The translations under genes and the position numbers were made by a program. The notes beneath the pieces were generated by a model that saw only the letters and a program-made list of their open reading frames with translations, was not told where the DNA came from and ran no database searches. 35,161 bases of DNA from a bacterium (GTDB lineage Bacteria > Patescibacteriota > Minisyncoccia > Phycocordibacterales > UBA10002), in NCBI GenBank assembly GCA_030649775.1, contig JAUSFR010000013.1, positions 1-35,161 on the forward strand, read 5' to 3'. Positions within the stretch are counted from its first letter, which is position 1, and every line of letters begins with the position of its first letter. Shown piece after piece: positions 15,467 to 24,078 of the stretch.

Positions 15467-16567
15467 ATGTCCACCATTGTCACCGAAGATGTTGAAACAA
15501 TTGTCGCGACGCTCCGAAAGGAAATCGGCGTCCTTGAAGGAAAGACCCTCCTCATTTCCGGCGGGTCGGGTTTTTTGGGAAGCCATTTTCTGGCCGTACT
15601 CGCGCGCCTCAACAAAACGGTATTCACGAAGCCCTGCAAGGTGATAACGCTTGATAACTACGTGACGGGCACGCGCAAAAATCCTTTGGGCGATATTACG
15701 GACGAGAACTTTACGTTTCTTAAGGGTGACATCTGCGCCCCATTACAGGTAGAAGGGCCAGTGGACTACATTATCCATATGGCCGGTATCGCCTCACCGG
15801 TGTACTACATCAAGTATCCGCTCGAAACCATTCACACCGCGACCATTGGTACGGAAAATCTCTTAAAACTCGCTCGCGAAAAAAAATCAAAGAAGTTTTT
15901 GTTCTTTAGCTCCAGTGAAATATACGGAGACCCCGCGCCCGAATCCGTGCCCACACCCGAAACCTACAAGGGCAACGTCTCCTCCATCGGCCCACGCGCG
16001 TGTTACGACGAAAGCAAACGTTTGGGCGAAACACTCTGTATGGTGTACCACTCTCTCTACAAAGTGCCTGTCGTCATCGTACGGCCCTTCAATGTGTATG
16101 GTCCTGGTATGAAGCAGGAAGATAGGCGGGTTATCCCGCAATTTCTCTCGTGCGCCTTCGCGGGCAGGCCTCTCCCGATTCACGGAAGCGGTCTTCAGAC
16201 GAGGAGCTACTGCTACATCACGGATGCGCTTGTGGGATTTTTCAAGACGCTTGTTGGAAAAACAGGCGGTGAGGTCTACAACATTGGAAGCCACGAAGGC
16301 GAAACAAGTCTCGTAAACCTCGCGAATACGATAGCGGACGTGCTTGACCGGAAACTTAAAATCGCCAAGATTCCGTATCCTGCCGAATACCCATCCGACG
16401 AGCCAAACCGAAGATGCCCCGATATCACCAAGGCGAGAAAAGAACTTCGTTATGAACCCGAAGTTGACCTTGAGACCGGTCTTCGGCGTATGATTGCGTG
16501 GTTCAAAGATACCTATAGCCCCGGCGCGGTCAAATCGGTTTCTAAAGCTTCGGCAAAGACGAAATAG
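15467..16567 (+). CDS. UDP-glucuronate decarboxylase-like SDR (UXS family)
   Basis: A 366-residue extended SDR. The NAD motif is SGGSGFLGSH (31-40). The catalytic site reads IGPRACYDESKR with Y180 and K184, very close to the GPRxxYDExKR signature of UDP-xylose synthases; AGIASPVYYIKYPLET also fits that family. The reaction would convert UDP-glucuronate to UDP-xylose or its 4-keto intermediate, using the product of the ugd-like gene. The N-terminal 25 residues are an extension before the Rossmann fold. The start codon is preceded by the heptamer tract, with no Shine-Dalgarno site. A dTDP-glucose dehydratase-like role cannot be fully excluded. Confidence 0.8.
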   Translation: MSTIVTEDVETIVATLRKEIGVLEGKTLLISGGSGFLGSHFLAVLARLNKTVFTKPCKVITLDNYVTGTRKNPLGDITDENFTFLKGDICAPLQVEGPVDYIIHMAGIASPVYYIKYPLETIHTATIGTENLLKLAREKKSKKFLFFSSSEIYGDPAPESVPTPETYKGNVSSIGPRACYDESKRLGETLCMVYHSLYKVPVVIVRPFNVYGPGMKQEDRRVIPQFLSCAFAGRPLPIHGSGLQTRSYCYITDALVGFFKTLVGKTGGEVYNIGSHEGETSLVNLANTIADVLDRKLKIAKIPYPAEYPSDEPNRRCPDITKARKELRYEPEVDLETGLRRMIAWFKDTYSPGAVKSVSKASAKTK

Positions 16568-16589
16568 CCGGTAGTCGCGCGGTTCCGCT

Positions 16590-18119
16590 ATGTTTCCCTA
16601 TTTCAACAAACAAAACACTCTGCGTTTGTTGCAAAACCCACTCTGCATCATCCTGCTTGGGGTTGTCCTTCTCGGAGTAACCTCGTTTTTGAATGTACCC
16701 ATCGGGAACGATGAAGGCGGATGGGGATATATCGGACGGGCCTTCGCGAACGGGGAACTCCTTCCGTATTCAGGTATTGCGGACAACAAAACTCCGGGCA
16801 TTTTTTATCTGAACGCTTTGTCATACACGCTTTTTGGGGCGAATGTCTGGTTTCCCCGTTTGCTCGCGCTCATCGCCACCGTGCTTACGGCGCTCTTCAT
16901 ATACCGTGCTCTCAAGCACGCCGTCAACAAGCGAACCGCTCTTTTTTCGATGACAGCCTTTCTGCTTTTGATGCCTCTTCCTGCCGTGGACGGGTCATAC
17001 GCGCAAACCGAGACATTTATGAATTTGTTTGTCATTGTCTCTTTTTATTTTTTGGTTGTCGGAAGAACCTGGAAAAAATACACGCTCGCCGTCTTACTTT
17101 CCGGACTTTTTCTCGGTTTCGCTGTCGCGTTTAGACAAAGTGCGATAGTGAGCGTCTTTCCGCTCCTCGTCTTCCTGGCATTTTTTGTGGGTTATGACCA
17201 GAAGCGCTCCCTTACTGGCGCGGGCGTCTTCTTGCTTGGGGCGGGTGTCGCTACCGTACTTTCTCTACTTCCGTACGCGCTCCGTGGCGGACAGTTCATG
17301 GGTTACCTCAATGGCGCGTGGCTGTTTTTCCTCAAGGGTAATGTTGGGGTTATCACGGGTGGGCTTCTTCATAGGGTTTCGGGATTTCTTACCCACTTTT
17401 TTGTTCCCGAAATGTTTTTTCTCGCGAGTTCGGTGTTACTCTTGTGTGTCTTCTTCAAAAAGATAAAGCAGTCGGGACTACTCTTTGCGACCCCGCTTCT
17501 CGTTTGGGTCATTTCGGATTTTCTCTCATATAACCTTGAGGGAACGTATTTTCCGCATCATCTGAAGCTCCTCGTACTCTCGTGGTCCATTGCCTTTGGT
17601 GTTGTTGTGGACTTTTTCTTGAGGCGCGCTTCTTCGGAAGCAAGCGTCCCCGCGCTTACCTCCAAAGTGGATTCTGTGAAAAAAGAGGAGAGGGAAGGAT
17701 TGCACGGCGCTTTCGTGGTGGTGGCTCTTATTGTGTTCTTTGTATGCTTTCAAAATACCTATTACGGAACGGCACGAGCGTTTCTCAAAGGGAGCGTGAG
17801 ACACGATTTTCGGGACACGGGACTACTGGTAGAGCGTATGACACAGCAGGGCGACACCATCTATGTCTACGGCCTCCATACCGGCCCCATCTATTACTAT
17901 GCCCTTCGTAACAGTCCTAGCCGATACTTTGAGACGCAACAGCTCGGGATGGAGGGTGCGCTTCAAGAGCTCCAACGCAAACTTACAGAGAAACGACCGA
18001 AGATTATTGTTGTCCCTCTGGAGGAGGAGGTTCCTCCCTGGCTGTCGGCGTTTCTGGAACAAGGCTACCGTGAGGAGCCCCCGCAGTTTGGATATATGTT
18101 CTTCAAAGACACGCGCTAG
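16590..18119 (+). CDS. GT-C membrane glycosyltransferase (GT39-like)
   Basis: A 509-residue multi-pass membrane protein. The first outer loop has IGNDEGGWGYIGRAFANGE (D41, E42), then PYSGIADNKTPGIFYLN, the D/E and K-T-P-G pattern seen in ArnT-like GT-C enzymes. About ten hydrophobic segments follow, then a soluble C-terminal domain of about 120 residues (from roughly residue 390) on the outer side. This should transfer a polyprenyl-phosphate sugar to an extracytoplasmic acceptor. It is the third GT-C gene in the window. Its last 4 bp overlap the end of the convergent minus-strand GT2 gene. Confidence 0.8.
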   Translation: MFPYFNKQNTLRLLQNPLCIILLGVVLLGVTSFLNVPIGNDEGGWGYIGRAFANGELLPYSGIADNKTPGIFYLNALSYTLFGANVWFPRLLALIATVLTALFIYRALKHAVNKRTALFSMTAFLLLMPLPAVDGSYAQTETFMNLFVIVSFYFLVVGRTWKKYTLAVLLSGLFLGFAVAFRQSAIVSVFPLLVFLAFFVGYDQKRSLTGAGVFLLGAGVATVLSLLPYALRGGQFMGYLNGAWLFFLKGNVGVITGGLLHRVSGFLTHFFVPEMFFLASSVLLLCVFFKKIKQSGLLFATPLLVWVISDFLSYNLEGTYFPHHLKLLVLSWSIAFGVVVDFFLRRASSEASVPALTSKVDSVKKEEREGLHGAFVVVALIVFFVCFQNTYYGTARAFLKGSVRHDFRDTGLLVERMTQQGDTIYVYGLHTGPIYYYALRNSPSRYFETQQLGMEGALQELQRKLTEKRPKIIVVPLEEEVPPWLSAFLEQGYREEPPQFGYMFFKDTR

Positions 18120-18847
18120 TTCGGGATTTTCTTCGGCAACGTTTTTTTGATGAGCCAAAAGTTCTTGAGAATGTGTACGATAATCTTCGGCAATTTTTTA
18201 ACGGGGAGTCCCCGTGAGATACCAAACCTCCGAGGGAAGTGACTCACCGGCACTTCGATTACCTTAAACCCGCCATATACCGCCTTTACCGAAAGTTCTG
18301 CGTTGTTGCAGTACTGCAAGCGCCACTCCTCGGTGAGTAGGAAGGTAACGAGCTTTCGTTTCATCAGTCTGAAGCCACAGTTGCTGTCGTGAAGACGTAC
18401 CCCAAAGTACCACGCGATAAACGTGTTAAAGACGTAGGTCAGCACCAAGCGATACAGCGCGTCCTTGCGCTCTTTTTTCCACCCCACCACCATATCGGCA
18501 TCCTGAAGCTTTTCATACATCTTCCAGAAGTCGTCGGGGTCGTGCTGTCCGTCGCTGTCGCTAAAAAAGATAACCTGATTTTTTGCCGCCCGAAGACCGT
18601 CACGCATGGCGTTTGTGTAGCCACGCTTGCCCTCACGCATATCAAGCGTGAGGTGGTAGGTATCCTTGATAGCGTGCAGGATGTCCTTGGTGCCGTCGGT
18701 ACTGCCGTCTTCACAGACGATACACTCGGACCCGGGGATTTTTGAGATGACCTTCTCGTAGAATTCCTTGATAACCTCTTTGATGCTTCCCGCCTCTTGG
18801 TGGACGACAAGTACGAGCGAGATGGGTTGTAGCGGGTTTGGGGTCAT
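18116..18847 (-). CDS. Glycosyltransferase family 2 (DPM1-like)
   Basis: A 243-residue GT2 enzyme. Motifs are LVLVVHQEAGS, CEDGSTDGT (E46, D47), a DxD motif D97-S98-D99 in FFSDSDGQHDPDD, and the acceptor region LHDSNCGFRLMK. The first Asp of the usual DDGS motif is replaced by Glu. A hydrophobic or amphipathic tail (KIIVHILKNFWLIKKT) could touch the membrane. The start overlaps the flavoprotein stop as ATGA, so it is the last gene of the minus-strand series. The stop overlaps the convergent GT-C gene by 4 bp. A polyprenyl-phosphate acceptor is plausible. Confidence 0.87.
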   Translation of the reverse strand: MTPNPLQPISLVLVVHQEAGSIKEVIKEFYEKVISKIPGSECIVCEDGSTDGTKDILHAIKDTYHLTLDMREGKRGYTNAMRDGLRAAKNQVIFFSDSDGQHDPDDFWKMYEKLQDADMVVGWKKERKDALYRLVLTYVFNTFIAWYFGVRLHDSNCGFRLMKRKLVTFLLTEEWRLQYCNNAELSVKAVYGGFKVIEVPVSHFPRRFGISRGLPVKKLPKIIVHILKNFWLIKKTLPKKIPN

Positions 18848-20157
18848 AACCGATTTAATTTTTCGGCAAGCGCCATAGCATGTTCAATAACTTTGTCGGA
18901 GTTCATATACTCAAACTCGGCAAAACGTCCGCACGATTCAATTCCGTTACTGCGTAAATATGACAGGACCGAATCGGTGTCCTTGCGGTGATTGAGGGTA
19001 TACATGACGTACGCGTATTTTTCTTTTCTGATGTCGGTAAAATTGACCTCTTTCTTGGAATCAATAAAGCCAACCCGCGCCATATCGGACACACACCGTT
19101 CTATAATCTGTTTCGGGGTCATTGTGTCGTAGCGGTCGTGCTCCCTAAAGGTTACCTCAAGCATAAAAGTGGACGACCCGGGTTTGTGGTAATGTCTACC
19201 CATAAAATCGAGCTTGCTCATCCGGTGAAAGATAACATCTTTTTGGGGCACGTTAAAGGCAAAATGCTTTCCCACGTTTTCTTTTTTGACGTTTACGATG
19301 ACAATATAAATAGAATTGTAGAGTAAGCGGTTTACGGCACTCATGATGTCTTCCGGCACGGAGGGGAGTATCCGCATCAGTTCGTGGATGGGCATACAGC
19401 TTATGATACGGTCAAACAAAAACTCCCCGGTGGGCGTTTTGACGCTCCACTGACCACCTTTTTTTACCACGGCTGAAGCTCCACTCTCCGCGTAAATCTC
19501 CACTCCTTTTTTCTCTATCTTTTTCTTTACCGCGTCAATCATAGATTGATATCCGCCCTTTTTGGGGTAGTGGAAAAAGAGCTGGTGGAGATACCCCTCG
19601 GAATATTTGCCTTTGGCGGAATTGATAATGTCTTCATCGGGCGGTCTCGGGATACGGCCGACCATCTGGGTGTCCAGCATCGAGGGGTCAAATTTCCAGA
19701 TTTTTTCGTTGTAGGGCTGGAGATAGGTGCGCGTGATACCTTCACCGAATGTTTTCAGAAAAAAGGCGAGCATATTTTCCGCGGGCATGTCTTTATACGG
19801 ATTGTGCAAAAAGGAACTTAGACAGTAGGCAATTGCCTCTTTATCCTTCAGTTGACCCAAAAAGTTCTCAAACGGATACGTGATGTATTTTCCGTTAAGA
19901 AAGATGAGGTTTGAGCGCTTCATCCGATTGGTCGGGGTGATGGTGGTCATGTAGTCCAGCACTTTTTGGTTTTTGGAGAACATAATATGCGGGCCGATAT
20001 CGTAGGTTACCCCGCCCGCGCTGTAGGAACGGCAGAGTCCTCCGACTTTCTTTTCCTTTTCCAGAATGGCGATATCGGGTTCATGCAAAAAATCCGCGAG
20101 ACTAAGTCCCGCAATACCTCCGCCCAAAATCCCTATTTTCTTTCGCACGATAGCCAT
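18844..20157 (-). CDS. FAD-dependent oxidoreductase, UDP-galactopyranose mutase-like
   Basis: A 437-residue flavoprotein. The N-terminal FAD motif is GILGGGIAGLSLADFL (G12-G17), followed by LEKEKKVGGLCRS and YDIGPHIMFS. The segment RTYLQPYNEKIWKFDPSMLDTQMVGRIPRP resembles the substrate-side region of UDP-galactopyranose mutases, especially the larger eukaryote-like type. Other members of this broad family are amine and protoporphyrinogen oxidases. UGM would convert UDP-galactopyranose to UDP-galactofuranose, which fits the GalE-like gene in the same locus. It follows gmhA by 7 bp and overlaps the next GT2 gene by 4 bp. Oxidoreductase is certain; mutase activity is inferred. Confidence 0.65.
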   Translation of the reverse strand: MAIVRKKIGILGGGIAGLSLADFLHEPDIAILEKEKKVGGLCRSYSAGGVTYDIGPHIMFSKNQKVLDYMTTITPTNRMKRSNLIFLNGKYITYPFENFLGQLKDKEAIAYCLSSFLHNPYKDMPAENMLAFFLKTFGEGITRTYLQPYNEKIWKFDPSMLDTQMVGRIPRPPDEDIINSAKGKYSEGYLHQLFFHYPKKGGYQSMIDAVKKKIEKKGVEIYAESGASAVVKKGGQWSVKTPTGEFLFDRIISCMPIHELMRILPSVPEDIMSAVNRLLYNSIYIVIVNVKKENVGKHFAFNVPQKDVIFHRMSKLDFMGRHYHKPGSSTFMLEVTFREHDRYDTMTPKQIIERCVSDMARVGFIDSKKEVNFTDIRKEKYAYVMYTLNHRKDTDSVLSYLRSNGIESCGRFAEFEYMNSDKVIEHAMALAEKLNRL

Positions 20158-20164
20158 AGAGTAA

Positions 20165-20728
20165 TCAAGACGTCTTTTTAAAATGGTCGGTGATAAGATG
20201 GAACACCATCATATGGATATCTTCCACCACTCCGTAGTCGTTACTTTCGACGACGAGGCAGTCATCCACGAGTTTCTTTGCTTTTCCTCCCTCAAACCCG
20301 AACATTCCGAATGTGTCCACCCCCATCGATTGGGCAACCCGTATAGCTTCCAAGATGTTTGGCGAATTTCCGCTCGCGGAAATCGGGATAAATATATCAC
20401 CCTTTTGTGCAAAGTTCTTGAGTCCCTCGGAGAATACATAGTCGTACCCCGCGTCGTTCCCCCATGCCGTGAGGAGTGGTACATTGTCGCTTAAGCATAC
20501 GGCTCGTATTCCTTTTTTGGCTTTCCCTACAAGAATGGTTTTGCCCAAATCACACGCGATATGCGAAGCGGTGGCCGCACTCCCGCCGTTTCCGGCAAAG
20601 AAAACGCGTGTACCCCCTTTGAGCGCCTTTCCAAGTTTTTGCTCCAAGCGCGCAATCTTTTGCGCGTCAATCGTGTCCAGCGTCTTTCGTAGTCGGCTCA
20701 AGTAGTGTTGTGGATTGAATGCGCTCAT
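20165..20728 (-). CDS. gmhA: Sedoheptulose-7-phosphate isomerase
   Basis: A 187-residue SIS-domain protein of the usual GmhA length. It converts sedoheptulose 7-phosphate to D-glycero-D-manno-heptose 7-phosphate, the first step of ADP- or GDP-heptose synthesis. Motifs are AGNGGSAATASHIACDLG for phosphate binding, SDNVPLLTAWGNDAGYDYVF, SASGNSPNILEA, and the C-terminal EDIHMMVFHLI with the metal or catalytic Glu and His. The start overlaps the hddA stop by 4 bp, so the isomerase and kinase are probably co-translated. It is the only GmhA in the window although two sets of later enzymes are present. Confidence 0.95.
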   Translation of the reverse strand: MSAFNPQHYLSRLRKTLDTIDAQKIARLEQKLGKALKGGTRVFFAGNGGSAATASHIACDLGKTILVGKAKKGIRAVCLSDNVPLLTAWGNDAGYDYVFSEGLKNFAQKGDIFIPISASGNSPNILEAIRVAQSMGVDTFGMFGFEGGKAKKLVDDCLVVESNDYGVVEDIHMMVFHLITDHFKKTS

Positions 20729-21708
20729 TCGTGAATGAAGATTATTTTACTACCTTCCGGCTCAAAGCAGACCGGTACAGGTCGAAGTTTTGGAAGCGCC
20801 TTTACAATGGCCTCGTGTCTTTCGAGAGGAGCGTAGAACATTAAAAAACCTCCGCCTCCCGCGCCGAGCACCTTACCGCCGAGTGCGCCATTTTGTCGGC
20901 CTACGGTATACCACCTGTCTATGTCGGGGGAGGTGATACCCGTCGCCATCTCTTTCTTGTACATCCAACCGGTATGCAAAATGTCTCCGATACCGCCAAG
21001 CGCATTTTTTTGGAGTTCGGTATGAAAGTCGTGAGCGAGCGCGACCATTTTTTTCATCAGCGTGAAGAGCTTTTTGTTTTTGTCTAAATTCGCACTTTGC
21101 TCCGAGAGCACACCCGACGCCTTTCGGCTAATTCCCGTATAGAGGAGCAAAATGTTCTTCTCAAGGTCGCGTTTGGTATTGGGAAGGCACACCACCGGAT
21201 GGACGCTCACGCGATGGTCTTCGTGGAACAACATCTTGTTAAACCCGCCGTACGCTACGCTGTGCTGGTCCTGTCGCCCGATAGGCTCTTTCAGTATATC
21301 CATCTCAATTTCGCAGGCTTGCTTCGCGAGTGACCTCGGCGAGCTAAACTGCCGATTGTACGCCTGGAGGGCGTTTAAGAGTCCCACCGTAAAGGCGCTT
21401 GAGGAGCCAAGGCCGGTGCCCTTTGAGGGGATATCGGCAATGGAGGTGATTTCCACTCCGCCCGGGATATTTAGTTTTCGGAGCACTTCGCGGACAATCG
21501 GGTGCTTGATACGCTCGGGCCTTCTCACATTTTCTGTTTTGGAGTAGCTTAACCGAATGTCGCCATCAAATTTCTTGTTGACGGTCACGTAAATATATTT
21601 ATCAATCGTGCTCGTGATGACCGCGCCTTCGGACCGCTCATAAAAAGACGGCAAATCGCTTCCGCCACCGACAAAACTCATTCGCAGGGGTGTTTTGGAA
21701 ATAATCAT
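20725..21708 (-). CDS. hddA: D-glycero-alpha-D-manno-heptose-7-phosphate kinase (GHMP kinase)
   Basis: A 327-residue GHMP kinase of the HddA type, which phosphorylates heptose 7-phosphate at C1 in the GDP-alpha-heptose branch. The N-terminus ISKTPLRMSFVGGGSDLPSFYE and the glycine-rich ATP loop GTGLGSSSA (97-105) are visible. EPIGRQDQHSVAYGGFN and the C-terminal GGKVLGAGGGGFLMFY complete the signature. It overlaps gmhA by 4 bp. The gap between this start and the fused hddC-gmhB gene upstream is filled by a plus-strand HIT-type gene. A second HddA-like kinase lies at 32457. Confidence 0.92.
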   Translation of the reverse strand: MIISKTPLRMSFVGGGSDLPSFYERSEGAVITSTIDKYIYVTVNKKFDGDIRLSYSKTENVRRPERIKHPIVREVLRKLNIPGGVEITSIADIPSKGTGLGSSSAFTVGLLNALQAYNRQFSSPRSLAKQACEIEMDILKEPIGRQDQHSVAYGGFNKMLFHEDHRVSVHPVVCLPNTKRDLEKNILLLYTGISRKASGVLSEQSANLDKNKKLFTLMKKMVALAHDFHTELQKNALGGIGDILHTGWMYKKEMATGITSPDIDRWYTVGRQNGALGGKVLGAGGGGFLMFYAPLERHEAIVKALPKLRPVPVCFEPEGSKIIFIHE

Positions 21709-21758
21709 AGTCGTAAAAACTCGTGTGTACCTAGTAATCTAGCACCTCGTGGCGGGAA

Positions 21759-21786
21759 TTGACAAATCACATTAAATCAGTATAAT
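21759..21786 (+). promoter_or_regulatory. Consensus sigma-70-type promoter of the HIT-family gene
   Basis: TTGACA (21759-21764), 16 bp, TATAAT (21781-21786): both hexamers are perfect. A leader of about 50 nt follows, with AAGGAG (21835-21840) 4 nt before the ATG. This is the only fully consensus promoter with a normal leader seen in the window. Confidence 0.88.
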
Positions 21787-21844
21787 CACCCGAAATGTCC
21801 TTTTGAGAGAGAGGCAGTCAAAAACCACAAAACGAAGGAGAACT

Positions 21845-22702
21845 ATGCACAATATCAGTCTGACCCTCACCGGTCAGAAGGTTACTGCGGGCGGAACACG
21901 TCAGCCGGTCACCAAACGGATGATAACGAGGCCGTGGCAGGCGCTACAGCCGGCGGGGGGAACCGTTTGTCCTTTTTGCCCACCGGAGCGCAGTGGCAAA
22001 CTGGACAAGCTGGAGGCACAGGGCGAAGTCATTGAGTGGTATCCGAGTAAGGAAAACTACAAGTTGGTTTCGCTCAAAAACATCTTCACCCCGTTCCTCT
22101 ACCACGAACTGCTGGTTCCGAAAGATGAGCACCTGTGGCCGAGTAGCGTAACCGAACTTGCGGAGGTGCTGAAAATCATTTTCCGCATTCTGCGAGAACG
22201 GGTGTTTCCAGTCAGGGGCGTAGAGAGCGCGCAATTCGGCTTCCACCATGGTCAGCATGCGGGACAAAACATGTCGCACCCGCATTGGCACATCATAGGG
22301 AGCGACTGGCCAACACACAGTGAGTGCGAGTGGTGCGAATGGCGACAAAAAGAAAGCTCCATTCTTTTTAAAAGTGAATCGTTCGTCGCTCTGCTTGATG
22401 GTGTCCGTGCGGGCGAAACCGTTATCGTCAGTCGCGTCCATCATCAGAAATGGGAGGGAAAGGAAGACGAGATAGCGGACAGGCTGGGGCAAGTGGTACG
22501 GCTGTTCCAAGAACGCTTCAACAACCCCGACTTCATCATAAGTTCCGCTCTGGAGTCAGGTGGTCACTTCTGGCTGTCCTATACCCCCATTTTGAACCAG
22601 TGGGGATGCACCGAGGTTCTCGCCACAAGAGGGCTCGGTCCGTACGCTCACCCATGTTCGCCTGAAGCGATGCTTCAGTACCTTCGCACAGGGAAGCTTT
22701 AG
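21845..22702 (+). CDS. GalT-like HIT-superfamily protein with an HPHWH active site
   Basis: A 285-residue protein of the GalT/HIT superfamily. CPFC (C42, C45) matches the zinc site that opens GalT proteins (CPFCP). FLYHELLVPKDEH and the catalytic region FHHGQHAGQNMSHPHWHIIG follow, and CEWC (C161, C164) lies just after. The active site reads H145-P-H147-W-H149: GalT enzymes normally have HPHxQ, whereas HIT hydrolases and phosphorylases have HxHxH. It could be a nucleotidylyltransferase, an Ap4A-type phosphorylase, or a sugar-nucleotide hydrolase. The start is set by AAGGAG 4 nt upstream; an earlier in-frame ATG at 21803 lacks one. It lies opposite to the heptose genes on both sides. Confidence 0.8.
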   Translation: MHNISLTLTGQKVTAGGTRQPVTKRMITRPWQALQPAGGTVCPFCPPERSGKLDKLEAQGEVIEWYPSKENYKLVSLKNIFTPFLYHELLVPKDEHLWPSSVTELAEVLKIIFRILRERVFPVRGVESAQFGFHHGQHAGQNMSHPHWHIIGSDWPTHSECEWCEWRQKESSILFKSESFVALLDGVRAGETVIVSRVHHQKWEGKEDEIADRLGQVVRLFQERFNNPDFIISSALESGGHFWLSYTPILNQWGCTEVLATRGLGPYAHPCSPEAMLQYLRTGKL

Positions 22703-22722
22703 GCTTCACCACGCAAAACTTC

Positions 22723-22752
22723 TAGCCAATCTTTCCACGCGAAGATTGGCTA
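22723..22752. terminator. Bidirectional terminator between convergent genes
   Basis: TAGCCAATCTT (22723-22733) pairs perfectly with AAGATTGGCTA (22742-22752). TTTTCTT follows on the plus strand. On the minus strand the last arm contains the TAG stop of the hddC-gmhB fusion. Confidence 0.85.
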
Positions 22753-24078
22753 TTTTCTTAGAATGAAATTGACTGCTCGTAGCAAATCTTTTTTCAGCGT
22801 GATAGGAATACGGTTTTTGGTGCTTGCGACATCAATGTCTTTACATCCGTAACCCGTTTTCACTCCCACAAACGGAACTCGGGCGTTTCCGGCCGTTTCG
22901 GCATCACGAAGACTGTCTCCCACAAAGTAGCTTTTCTTCACATCTATATTGAGTTCCTTTACCGCCCGCTCTAGCATCCCCGTTTTTGGCTTTCGACAAT
23001 CGCACGCGATTTTATATTTTTTGTTTTCTCCTTTGAACCCCTTGTCCGGATGGTGCGGGCAAAAATAAATGCCGTCCAGTTTTGCCCCCTCACGGCCGAG
23101 AAGCGTTTCCATTTTTTTATGGATGTGGAGCACGTCGTCAAATGAACACAAGCCCTTGGCCACCACCGGCTGGTTGGAAATCACCACCGCGAAGTAATCA
23201 CTCGCGTTGATGCTTTGTATAGCTTTCGCGACATCAGGCAAGAGTTCAAAGTCTTGTGGGTGGTGCAGGTTTCCCACTTCCTTATTGATGACCCCGTCAC
23301 GGTCCAAAAAGATTGCCGGTCGTTTGTGTTGAAGGCTCATTTTGCCAAATCTACCGCTACGGACATCACGGTTAACCTCGCGAAGCCTCTCTGGGGTACC
23401 GATATCTTTTATGTATTCGGGAGTGAAGTAGGCGACAAAGGAGTTTTTCTGTGTGCGTAGGGTGTTTGGAAACACATCACGTCCAAAGTCCGCGTGCGTG
23501 CCTTCCGGTATATACTCAAAAATCTTTGGGGTGAGCACGTAGAGTGGAGTGCTCACCAAATTGCGAAACCAGAGTTCGGGAGAATGAGGCTTGGTCAAGA
23601 ATGACAAGATAAGATTGTCGGAGCTCATTTCCACGAGGTTGCTGTCCATCGGGTGGTCGTTTGGATGTACCGCGAGAGTACCAACAAGCGTCTTGTGTTT
23701 CACTTTTTGACGCGCGTGAAAAGCGAGCAGACGCTTGAGGTCCACCTGCATAAGCTCATCTCCATAGAGCACCAAGAAGTCCGTGGTCAAATGCTTTTCC
23801 GCCGACTTTACGGCTCCCGCGGTACCGAGCGGTAAATCCTCCGAAAGACAACGGATGGAGAGGCCAAAACGAGACCCGTTCCCGCAGAATTTCTCTATGT
23901 GTTCTCCGAGGTGGTTCGTTAGTATAAAAACGTTCTTAAACCCGTGCGACTTGAGGAGGTTTAATTGGTATTCGAGCAGGGGTTTGCCGGCAATGGGGAG
24001 GAGGGCTTTGGGTACGCGCCTACCGCGCTCGCCCATTCGTGTTCCTTTTCCTCCCGCGATGATAACCGCCGTGTTCAT
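22750..24078 (-). CDS. Fused heptose-1-phosphate nucleotidyltransferase / heptose-1,7-bisphosphate phosphatase
   Basis: A 442-residue fusion of HddC- and GmhB-like parts. Residues 1-240 form a nucleotidyltransferase (IIAGGKGTRMGE, VPKALLPIAGKPLLEY, LYGDELM). Residues 254-442 form a HAD phosphatase of the GmhB type: FLDRDGVINKE with D259 and D261, a zinc site C340-PH342...C359-DC361, and FVGDSLRDAETA. The two activities are the last two steps to NDP-heptose, so the fusion covers phosphate removal and nucleotide transfer in one chain. GDP is the expected nucleotide given HddA, but this is inferred. A TATGTT box lies 6 nt before the ATG within an upstream repeat. Separate homologues occur at 33451 and 34188. 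Confidence 0.92.
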   Translation of the reverse strand: MNTAVIIAGGKGTRMGERGRRVPKALLPIAGKPLLEYQLNLLKSHGFKNVFILTNHLGEHIEKFCGNGSRFGLSIRCLSEDLPLGTAGAVKSAEKHLTTDFLVLYGDELMQVDLKRLLAFHARQKVKHKTLVGTLAVHPNDHPMDSNLVEMSSDNLILSFLTKPHSPELWFRNLVSTPLYVLTPKIFEYIPEGTHADFGRDVFPNTLRTQKNSFVAYFTPEYIKDIGTPERLREVNRDVRSGRFGKMSLQHKRPAIFLDRDGVINKEVGNLHHPQDFELLPDVAKAIQSINASDYFAVVISNQPVVAKGLCSFDDVLHIHKKMETLLGREGAKLDGIYFCPHHPDKGFKGENKKYKIACDCRKPKTGMLERAVKELNIDVKKSYFVGDSLRDAETAGNARVPFVGVKTGYGCKDIDVASTKNRIPITLKKDLLRAVNFILRK

